This document shows, piece by piece, positions 1-5,295 of a stretch of DNA of 5,665 nucleotides (position 1 is its first letter; each line of letters begins with the position of its first letter). The DNA lies in contig CAKQEE010000081.1 in the NCBI GenBank assembly GCA_934230055.1, positions 1 to 5,665 on the forward strand, read 5' to 3'. The notes beneath the pieces are model-generated. The model was not told the DNA's origin. It was given only the letters and a program-made list of their open reading frames with translations, and searched no databases. The DNA comes from an uncultured Clostridia bacterium (GTDB lineage: Bacteria > Bacillota > Clostridia > Christensenellales > Borkfalkiaceae). The translations under genes were made by a program, and so were the position numbers.

Positions 1-2
1 TG

Positions 3-3000
3 ATAGTCGTTCCCGAAAGCAAGAGCGAGGGCGTATCCATAATCAACCTTAAAACCCCTAACGTCAAAAAGATAGTAACGTTCGGCGCGGAAGGCAACAA
101 ATGGGGCTATTATAAAGAAAACGGCGTTAAAGTAGAGGGCTACGCTCAATCGGTCGTATACGTTTGGGGTATTCCCGCGGCGAATTATAACGACGATATT
201 AAAGTAGCGGCTTATATCAAAGAAGGCGATAACGTTATATACAGCGAAACTTTTTCTATGTGCATAAACGAAGTTGCTCTTCGCGCGCTCGAAACGGAAA
301 CGGACGAAACCAAAAAGGCGCAACTTAACGCTTATATAAACGCAAACGAGTACACCGTAGAATTTAAGGACGGCGATACCGTTATGCAAACCGCGAATTA
401 TCGTTACGGCGATACCGTTACCGAACCGAACACGGAAAAAGCGGGGTATACCTTTATCGGCTGGGATAAAGAAGTCTCCTCAAAGGTGACGAGAAGCGTT
501 ACTTACACCGCGATTTACGAAGAGAAGATAACCGTTTTAACGCAGGCGGACGTAGCGAATTTTAAGACTTTGCTTAATAACGCGGAAGGAAAGTTCGTTT
601 TAGGAGAAGACCTCGATTTTGCAAACGCGCAGACCGCGGGGGTAATCAACTTTAAAGGAACTCTCGACGGAAACGGATACGCTCTTAAAAACCTCTTGAT
701 TCACTACGACGCGAGAGATGACGGTTGGGAATCTTATCTTTTTGCGGAGAACACGGGAACGATTAGAAATCTCGGGGTACATTATACACTTAAAGCAAAC
801 GGTTCGAAAAGTTCTTTGATATACCAAAACAGCGGTACGGTAAGCAATGTGTTCGTAAAAGTATCCGTAACGGGGGACGACGGTTGGACGCTCGGCGCGA
901 TTATCAATACCAACGACGGCGGTACGGTGGAAAACTGCATAACCGTTATAAGCGAAGATTCGACCGGTACGGCAAACTTCGGTTCTATCGTAGGCGTAGA
1001 TAAATTAGGAACGATAAAGAATTGCTATTCGGTAACGAACGGCAAAATTACTTCCGATAAGCCTAATGCCGCGGAAAATGGAAAAGGAATTTACGAAAAC
1101 AACGCAAATTATACTACTATGGCGGAGCTTGCCGCGGCAATAACTTTTAATTCCGAAAACGGCTGGAATACCGAGTATACGGATAGATTGTTTGCGGAAG
1201 TCGTCGCGATACAAAACGCGGGCAACGAAATATCCTCGCTTGCGGTTTTAAGTCGCGGGGCAGCTTCTTGCGAAGACGACAGAGTGGCGGATTTCGCCGC
1301 GGAAGATTTGAAATATTATTTCAGACTTATCACGGGCAAAACCCTGAACGTTAAAACGATTTCTTCCCTTTCGGAACTTGATGCGGGCGTTAAATACTTT
1401 GTTTTAGGCAAGGAACTTGCGGAGGAAGCCGCGCTTTCATTTGAAGGACTTACCACCGAAACGGGGTATATCGTTCAAAAAACGGAAAACGGGATATACC
1501 TTTACGGAAACACCGCGTACGGCACCCTTAACGCTGTTTATGCAATGCTTAATCAGGCGTTCGGCTTGGAAATTTATACAGATGAGGTTTATACCGCGGA
1601 CAGAGATTCCTTCGAGTATTCGCGCGTGGCGGATCGCGCGGTGTTTAATCCTTCCATAGATAAAATGTGGGCGCAAAACGGCGCGCTTAACGCAAATTCT
1701 AACTTCACCTATCAGAGAAGGCTCGGCTACGTGAACAGCTGGCAGGAAGTAAACGGCACCTATCACAACTTTTTGGAAGTAATTAAAAAGAGCGTTTACG
1801 GTACGGAACACCCCGAATGGTTCGTTACCGTAACGGCTACGGACAGTAAGCAACCTTTTGAAACTCTTTGCCTTACTGCGGGCGGAGACGATATGGCGGC
1901 GATAGTCGCAAAGTACGCGAGAGACGAAATACTTGCGCAGGACGCGACGGGCAACGTTAAAGATATTTTCGTGTTCGGTCAGCCGGACGCACGCGGTTGG
2001 TGCGATTGTTCCGCTTCCGCGGCGGTAAAAAATAATTACGGCGCGAATTCCGCGGAGTATATCGTTTTCATGAATAAGGTAGCGAAAATTTTCGAGGATA
2101 ACTATGCCGCGGAAATAGGCAGAAAGATAACCTTTATGCTTATGGCGTATAACGCGGCACTCGAAGCCCCCGCGAAAAACTTATCCGAGCTTAAACTTTA
2201 CGATACGGATAAAGCGGCTGTCGCGGCAATGGTGGCTATGATAGAGGGTAACTCTTATCGCGAACTTAAAGACGACGTTTTAAGCAAAAAATACGGACAC
2301 AGCAACAGATACTTCTTGGATCAGTTTAACGTGTGGAAGAGCCTCGGAAAAGCTTATTTTTGGAGATATTCGGCATATTTCGATAACTATTTCGTTCCGA
2401 TAGATACGATTTCTAACATGCAGGCGACCTATAAAGCCATTGCGGAAAGCGGCGCGGAGGTGCTTGTCGATCAAGGCGTTTCGGGCGTGAAAGGCGCAAC
2501 CGATTTCGACGCGCTTAAAATATACCTGAAAGCCAAACTCGCAAAAGACGTGAACGCGGACGTGGAAATGCTTATAAAGAATTTCTGCAACGCATATTAC
2601 GGCGCGGGCGGCGAAAAGATGTACGAATTCTTAACGGTATATCGCGCGTGGTACAAAACGCTCGACGGCAAAACCACTTCGAGCAATAAAGACGCGCTCG
2701 GTTGCCATATGATCGGCGGTATGGATATTTTCAATAAGAAGTACTGGGACGATACCCCGAGCGGAACGATATTCAAGAGCTACGACGCCTCTATGCTTAA
2801 AGGCTGGTACGCAAACTATATAGAAGCGGCTCTTAATCTTGTCAAAGCCGATTCCGACTACGCAAAGAGAATCAAGACGGAAGGACTTTTCGTCAGGTAT
2901 ATGGCGTACGCCGTATACGGCGATTCTACCTACGGCGACTTTGCCGCAATCGCTACCGACGCAAAAGCCCTCGGTATAGAGAGATTTGCGGAAGGAAACG

Positions 3001-3053
3001 CTTACGTTAAATCCGGTAATTACGTAGACGGCTCGATAGATAATTTGCAATAA
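3..3053 (+). CDS. Large modular DUF4838-domain protein with InlB B-repeat and GLUG-like beta-helix (5'-partial)
   Basis: The frame is open from the left edge with no in-frame ATG, GTG or TTG before 258; that ATG lacks a Shine-Dalgarno, so the true start lies upstream and 1016 codons are visible. Domain order: an uncharacterised beta-rich segment (about 3-330, containing YSETFSMCINEVALRAL); an InlB B-repeat (348-521) with the AGYTFIGWDKE signature; a GLUG-type region (about 540-1097) with GTLDGNGYALKNL and four G-T-[IV]-x-N rungs; a GH67/GH20 N-terminal-like alpha/beta domain (about 1230-1607, with YGTLNAVYAMLNQAFGLEIY); and DUF4838 (about 1620-2642), recognised by HPEWF, LCLT and a GQPDARGWCDC segment. 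DUF4838 is a glycoside-hydrolase-like fold, so binding or cleavage of a polysaccharide is an inference; I cannot name catalytic acids or a substrate. The usual C-x-C-x2-C is reduced to C-x-C-x-A/S here. The C-terminus has no LPXTG, membrane anchor or dockerin. Export is inferred from the domains, since any signal peptide is outside the window. Confidence 0.9.
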   Translation: MVVPESKSEGVSIINLKTPNVKKIVTFGAEGNKWGYYKENGVKVEGYAQSVVYVWGIPAANYNDDIKVAAYIKEGDNVIYSETFSMCINEVALRALETETDETKKAQLNAYINANEYTVEFKDGDTVMQTANYRYGDTVTEPNTEKAGYTFIGWDKEVSSKVTRSVTYTAIYEEKITVLTQADVANFKTLLNNAEGKFVLGEDLDFANAQTAGVINFKGTLDGNGYALKNLLIHYDARDDGWESYLFAENTGTIRNLGVHYTLKANGSKSSLIYQNSGTVSNVFVKVSVTGDDGWTLGAIINTNDGGTVENCITVISEDSTGTANFGSIVGVDKLGTIKNCYSVTNGKITSDKPNAAENGKGIYENNANYTTMAELAAAITFNSENGWNTEYTDRLFAEVVAIQNAGNEISSLAVLSRGAASCEDDRVADFAAEDLKYYFRLITGKTLNVKTISSLSELDAGVKYFVLGKELAEEAALSFEGLTTETGYIVQKTENGIYLYGNTAYGTLNAVYAMLNQAFGLEIYTDEVYTADRDSFEYSRVADRAVFNPSIDKMWAQNGALNANSNFTYQRRLGYVNSWQEVNGTYHNFLEVIKKSVYGTEHPEWFVTVTATDSKQPFETLCLTAGGDDMAAIVAKYARDEILAQDATGNVKDIFVFGQPDARGWCDCSASAAVKNNYGANSAEYIVFMNKVAKIFEDNYAAEIGRKITFMLMAYNAALEAPAKNLSELKLYDTDKAAVAAMVAMIEGNSYRELKDDVLSKKYGHSNRYFLDQFNVWKSLGKAYFWRYSAYFDNYFVPIDTISNMQATYKAIAESGAEVLVDQGVSGVKGATDFDALKIYLKAKLAKDVNADVEMLIKNFCNAYYGAGGEKMYEFLTVYRAWYKTLDGKTTSSNKDALGCHMIGGMDIFNKKYWDDTPSGTIFKSYDASMLKGWYANYIEAALNLVKADSDYAKRIKTEGLFVRYMAYAVYGDSTYGDFAAIATDAKALGIERFAEGNAYVKSGNYVDGSIDNLQ
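348..521 (+). repeat. InlB B-repeat (Listeria-Bacteroides repeat) domain within the large protein
   Basis: The encoded segment runs from EYTVEFKDGD to VTYTAIYEEK. It has the typical order of this family: a strand ending in a turn (V-x-F-x-D-G-D), a polar strand, Y-G-D-T-V-x-x-P, then A-G-Y-T-F-I-G-W-D and a final strand V-T-Y-T-A-I-Y. The family forms small beta-grasp-like modules in extracellular proteins and generally acts as a spacer or adhesion module. Only one copy is visible here; further copies could lie to the left of the window. Confidence 0.85.
753..1031 (+). repeat. Four GLUG-like beta-helix rungs in the large protein
   Basis: Four related nonapeptides are encoded at 753-779 (TGTIRNLGV), 831-857 (SGTVSNVFV), 918-944 (GGTVENCIT) and 1005-1031 (LGTIKNCYS). 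Start-to-start distances are 26, 29 and 29 residues, which fits one turn each of a right-handed beta-helix. The preceding GTLDGNGYALKNLLI segment (about 651-695) is the usual lead-in of this fold. The copies share protein pattern but differ at DNA level, so the duplication is old. In known proteins such helices are extracellular and often contact carbohydrates or other surfaces. Confidence 0.7.
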
Positions 3054-3074
3054 AAGCCAAAAAGGGCGAAAAAT

Positions 3075-3114
3075 AAACGGCGGTGTGAGAACAATTTCTC
3101 ACGCCGCCGTTTTT
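3075..3114 (+). terminator. Strong intrinsic terminator, probably bidirectional
   Basis: The arms 3075-3090 and 3097-3112 pair over 16 bp with one G-T wobble, closing a 6-nt loop (acaatt). The plus-strand stem ends in a T-run (3110-3114), 21 nt after the stop codon of the large protein. Read on the minus strand, the same stem is followed by TTTATTTTT (the complement of 3069-3077), so it can also stop transcripts arriving from the TPR/DUF4037 operon. Confidence 0.93.
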
Positions 3115-3160
3115 GCGCGTTCAAGTGCTTGAATTATTTTTTGAGGTGGGTATTAGAAAG

Positions 3161-3265
3161 AGATTCTTCGTAAGCAGGGGCAAGAATCGCGGCACAGAAT
3201 GACGGGGAAGCGCGAAATTCTCCTTCCACCGCCAAGGCGGGCTCCATCCCTCTCGGAGGGAGGCT
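3161..3265. repeat. Cluster of small inverted repeats resembling a dispersed intergenic repeat
   Basis: This noncoding stretch holds three successive dyads. The first is GATTCTT (3162-3168) with AAGAATC (3182-3188). The second is CCGCC (3229-3233) with GGCGG (3236-3240) around two bases. The third is TCCCTC (3247-3252) with GAGGGA (3256-3261) around three bases. The wording, including 'cagaatgac' and the CTCC/GGAGGGAGG blocks, resembles short repeat families scattered between genes in many gut Clostridia genomes. There is no open frame of note. That it is multicopy is an inference, because only one copy is in the window. Confidence 0.45.
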
Positions 3266-3289
3266 TAACAGGGGATAATGGCTTAAATC

Positions 3290-3315
3290 AAAAAAACGGA
3301 GGCTATATCCCTTCC
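3290..3315 (-). terminator. Possible weak terminator at the end of the DUF4037 gene
   Basis: On the minus strand, GGAAGG at the very end of the gene can pair with CCTCC just past the stop codon, with one bulged A and a 7-nt loop. It is followed by CG and a run of seven T (complement of 3290-3296). The T-run is good but the stem is only five pairs and overlaps the stop codon, so termination may instead rely on the long hairpin at 3075-3112. Confidence 0.3.
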
Positions 3316-4238
3316 ATCAGGTGAAGATTGCGGAGAGTTGCGTCTTTTATGCCGTCCGTTACGGAAAACGCGTGGGCATCCAAGCCCTCCCCCGAGGCGA
3401 TAGAAAGCCCCTTTTTTTTAAGAGTTTTTACTATTTCCGCGTTAATTCCCTCTATGATTTCCAGCTTTTGCTCCGCGCGGCGTTTGCCGTTGTCTGTTTC
3501 TATAAGGGAAATGAGCGGTATTTCTAATTCCGAAAGAGAGGGAAGATTCCTCATTCCGCGGAAAGCCCATTTATAAAACGGTTCGTATTTATCGTTTACA
3601 AGATATATAGCGGAAATCGCGCGGCGGACGAATTCGTAAGCTGCAAGCTGCGCCGCGCCCGTTTCTCCGCGCCGAACGCACCTTTCGTAGTTATATTGCC
3701 CCGATTGCGCCATAAGAGCGAGGTTTGCGGCAAGCTTTTTTCTTTTTACGTCTTCCGGATAACCGCGCTTTATTATTTCGCGAATTTCCGAAAATTTTCC
3801 GTAATTATCCAAAAAAACTTTTCCGCTCGAAGCTGCAAGAAGGGAATGAGAGGGGAGAGAAAGCCACCTTAAAAGGTTGCTTGGCGCGCCCTCTTCGCCC
3901 GTGAATTTGCGGTAAAACGTGCCTATCGAAGATACTCCGCGCCTGTCGCCGCCCGCGGGGGAAAGAATTTGCCTTTTTACGCCGCAAAATTCTTTCGGCA
4001 GTTTGGAATATGCGCGAGAAAGCTCGAAGCCGAATTTTTCTTCGTCCTCTTCCGTAAGCCATATGCAAAAGCCCGCGTCGAAATCGTGATCGCGGGAAAT
4101 TTCGTCGTCGTAAAAAAGACATTCGGAGCCTTCTCCGACAACGCCCGCCGCCACCCGCGGGAAAAGCTCCGTAAAGCTTTTCAGCATTTTTATTCCGTAT
4201 TCGTTAAACAACTTTTCGGCTATGTCTATTCCTTGCAT
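3303..4238 (-). CDS. DUF4037 domain nucleotidyltransferase-like protein
   Basis: The 311-residue product matches the DUF4037 family by pattern. Its N-terminal half has a nucleotidyltransferase-type signature: GEGSEC (residues 35-40), then SRDHDF (48-53) with a D-x-D pair (D50, D52), then GFCIWL. The segment from about 155 to 235 (YPEDVKRKKLA, AQSGQYNYER, YLVNDKYEPFYKWAFR) is the helical DUF4037 part. This layout parallels minimal nucleotidyltransferases, in which G-S and D-x-D hold metal and NTP, so nucleotidyl transfer to a protein, RNA or small molecule is possible; substrate and reaction are unknown. There is no signal peptide or membrane helix, so it is likely cytoplasmic. I chose the ATG at 4238 because the preceding GGAAGA is well spaced and family members begin similarly; it overlaps the upstream TPR gene by 35 nt. 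A later Met (residue 18) would avoid the overlap but cut off part of the fold. Confidence 0.88.
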   Translation of the reverse strand: MQGIDIAEKLFNEYGIKMLKSFTELFPRVAAGVVGEGSECLFYDDEISRDHDFDAGFCIWLTEEDEEKFGFELSRAYSKLPKEFCGVKRQILSPAGGDRRGVSSIGTFYRKFTGEEGAPSNLLRWLSLPSHSLLAASSGKVFLDNYGKFSEIREIIKRGYPEDVKRKKLAANLALMAQSGQYNYERCVRRGETGAAQLAAYEFVRRAISAIYLVNDKYEPFYKWAFRGMRNLPSLSELEIPLISLIETDNGKRRAEQKLEIIEGINAEIVKTLKKKGLSIASGEGLDAHAFSVTDGIKDATLRNLHLMEGI

Positions 4239-5052
4239 AAATTTCTTCCGATTCCTTTGATAATTCCCGTTCTATTTTGTCGTAGCCGAATTCCCCGAAG
4301 GCGGGCGCGCATTTGCTTAAAACGAAAGCGTAATATCCGTTTTTTTCGTTTCGCTCGTCCGTTAAAAGTTCGTACGCGCTGAACATACAATCGGTGATTT
4401 TGCTCTTTTCTTCTCCCTGCCGAGAATAAAGCACGGCAAGGTTTACGTAAGATACGGCTTCGTCGAGCCTGCCGTTTTCCGCTTTTTCCATTACCGAAAT
4501 CGCTTTTTTATAATAATTTTCCGCTTCTTTCGCGTTGTTCGCGTCCGCAAGCGCAAGAGCTTTGTTGTTATAAAGCCCCGCAAGCAAAACGTCTTCTTTA
4601 TCGAGAAGATTTTCGAGCGTTTCCTCCGCGGCGTTATATAACGGCAGGGCTTTTTCCGCTTTGCCGAAGGCTTTCATAGTGGTTGCGGCGTTTAATATTA
4701 TCGTTGCGCCCGAAACCGTTTTTTCGAGCGACAGCTCTTTTAAAAGTTCGAGCGCGCGGCTTACGGCGGCTAAGCCCTTTTCCGCTTCGCCCGTCTTTCT
4801 GTAATAGCCGATAAGCTCGTCCGTAACGGAAAGCTCCCCAGACTTGTCTTCGAGAGAAAGGGCTTCCTTTTGCCAAAACTCCAAAAGCCTGCCCGCCTCT
4901 GCCAAATCGTTTGAATTAAAGGCTTCGTCTACCTTTTCTATAACCCTTTTAACGGGAATTCTGCCTTTGGGCGCGTCTTTTTCCGGCGAATAAAATTCTT
5001 TGCCGCCGCAGGTAGCGCAGGGCGGCTCTTTATAATCGAAAGGATCTATCAT
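4204..5052 (-). CDS. TPR protein with N-terminal CxxC, partner of DUF4037
   Basis: The 282-residue, probably cytoplasmic product starts MIDPFDYKEPPCATCGG. C12 and C15 form a single CxxC, possibly half of a metal site; no second pair is nearby. From about residue 35 onward it is almost all helical and built of tetratricopeptide-like units. The clearest are 85-105 (TGEAEKGLAAVSRALELL), 129-150 (FGKAEKALPLYNAAEETL), 157-190 (GLYNNKALALADANNAKEAENYYKKAISVM) and 197-215. TPR arrays bind other proteins, so a scaffold or regulator for the downstream nucleotidyltransferase-like protein is the natural reading, but this is inference. The start is well supported: AAAGGGAG lies 9 nt before the ATG and an extended -10 promoter lies just upstream. 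It is the first gene of a two-gene operon; its end overlaps the next start by 35 nt. Confidence 0.88.
   Translation of the reverse strand: MIDPFDYKEPPCATCGGKEFYSPEKDAPKGRIPVKRVIEKVDEAFNSNDLAEAGRLLEFWQKEALSLEDKSGELSVTDELIGYYRKTGEAEKGLAAVSRALELLKELSLEKTVSGATIILNAATTMKAFGKAEKALPLYNAAEETLENLLDKEDVLLAGLYNNKALALADANNAKEAENYYKKAISVMEKAENGRLDEAVSYVNLAVLYSRQGEEKSKITDCMFSAYELLTDERNEKNGYYAFVLSKCAPAFGEFGYDKIERELSKESEEIYARNRHSRKVV
4244..4249 (-). promoter_or_regulatory. Internal ribosome binding site of the DUF4037 gene
   Basis: On the minus strand GGAAGA lies 5 nt before the ATG at 4238, inside the TPR coding sequence. A second purine stretch, AAAGGAA, is slightly further upstream (complement of 4252-4258). 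The site, with the 35-nt overlap, fits translational coupling of the pair and supports 4238 as the start. Confidence 0.55.
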
Positions 5053-5061
5053 GTCGGGTTT

Positions 5062-5069
5062 CTCCCTTT
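5062..5069 (-). promoter_or_regulatory. Ribosome binding site of the TPR gene
   Basis: The minus strand reads AAAGGGAG here, ending 9 nt before the ATG at 5052. It fixes the start codon of the TPR protein. Confidence 0.75.
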
Positions 5070-5086
5070 TCTTTTTTATCGTTTAA

Positions 5087-5115
5087 ATAATATCACCGCG
5101 GCGGAAAAAGGTCAA
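5087..5115 (-). promoter_or_regulatory. Sigma-A promoter of the TPR/DUF4037 operon
   Basis: On the minus strand the -35 box TTGACC (5115-5110) is followed after 17 nt by the -10 box TATTAT (5092-5087). The -10 is preceded by TGA, giving an extended TG-N-TATTAT element. Each box differs from consensus at one base. Transcription should start near 5080, leaving a leader of about 28 nt. No operator-like repeat is seen over it, so expression looks constitutive. Confidence 0.75.
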
Positions 5116-5192
5116 GTTTTTATTCGGTTCCGGAGCCAAAAAGGCGTAAAAGAAATTTTTTTGAAAATTTAAAAATATCCGCCTTAAAACCC

Positions 5193-5221
5193 TTGACAAA
5201 CCACCGCGAGAGGGGTATAAT
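5193..5221 (+). promoter_or_regulatory. Perfect-consensus sigma-A promoter of hrcA
   Basis: TTGACA (5193-5198) and TATAAT (5216-5221) are separated by exactly 17 nt, so both boxes and the spacing match the housekeeping consensus. An A/T-rich tract (about 5154-5178) lies upstream, where an UP element would sit. The start should be near 5228-5230, just before the CIRCE-like operator. A strong promoter held down by a repressor is the standard arrangement for class I heat-shock operons. Confidence 0.9.
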
Positions 5222-5233
5222 TTTACTCGAAAG

Positions 5234-5260
5234 TTGGCAAAGGGGAGCTTTGAGTGCTAA
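5234..5260 (+). promoter_or_regulatory. CIRCE-like HrcA operator with a degenerate left half
   Basis: The right half GAGTGCTAA (5252-5260) is a perfect match to the CIRCE consensus TTAGCACTC-N9-GAGTGCTAA. Exactly nine bases to its left lies TTGGCAAAG (5234-5242), which matches 5 of 9 left-half positions (TT-GCA kept, CTC lost). The site sits a few bases after the predicted hrcA transcription start and upstream of the hrcA start codon, where HrcA would block the promoter. Position and the intact half make the identification sound; affinity may be reduced by the left half. Confidence 0.8.
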
Positions 5261-5283
5261 CACAAAAGAATGAGCTTTGCCAA
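5234..5283 (+). repeat. Perfect 9-nt inverted repeat in the hrcA leader
   Basis: TTGGCAAAG (5234-5242), the degenerate left CIRCE half, is the exact reverse complement of CTTTGCCAA (5275-5283), with 32 nt between. In the transcript this could form a 9-bp stem that encloses the intact CIRCE half and ends directly against the hrcA ribosome binding site. An alternative small hairpin, CAAAG (5238-5242) with CTTTG (5248-5252), would compete for the same left arm. Whether either forms is unknown. Confidence 0.6.
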
Positions 5284-5289
5284 AAGGGG
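5282..5289 (+). promoter_or_regulatory. Ribosome binding site of hrcA
   Basis: AAAAGGGG ends 6 nt before the ATG at 5296 and fixes the hrcA start. Its first bases overlap the right arm of the leader inverted repeat. Confidence 0.75.
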
Positions 5290-5295
5290 CGACAT

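Noticed and set aside
2631..3050. 139-codon antisense frame under the large protein
   Set aside because: It is a mirror frame of a well-supported coding sequence with no ribosome site, promoter or recognisable domain. The same applies to the antisense frames at 600-827, 1005-1214, 1437-1853 and 2280-2474, and to the plus-strand off-frame at 1417-1659.
258..3053. ATG at 258 as the true start of the large protein
   Set aside because: There is no Shine-Dalgarno before it, and the same frame is open and protein-like back to the left edge (for example IKVAAYIKEGDNVIYSE just before it).
3120..3133. Palindrome TTCAAGTGCTTGAA as a terminator or operator
   Set aside because: Its stem would have only a two-base loop, and it sits after a far stronger terminator with no promoter nearby; it could equally be chance.
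3161..3265. CRISPR array
   Set aside because: The dyads differ from each other in sequence and there are no repeated units with spacers.
3969..4382. 137-codon plus-strand frame across the TPR/DUF4037 junction
   Set aside because: Both genes on the opposite strand are convincing proteins, and this frame has a low-complexity, Arg/Phe-rich product typical of a shadow.
3303..5052. A MNT/HEPN toxin-antitoxin system
   Set aside because: The DUF4037 protein is far longer than minimal MNT antitoxins, no R-x4-6-H HEPN motif is seen in either product, and the partner is a TPR protein.
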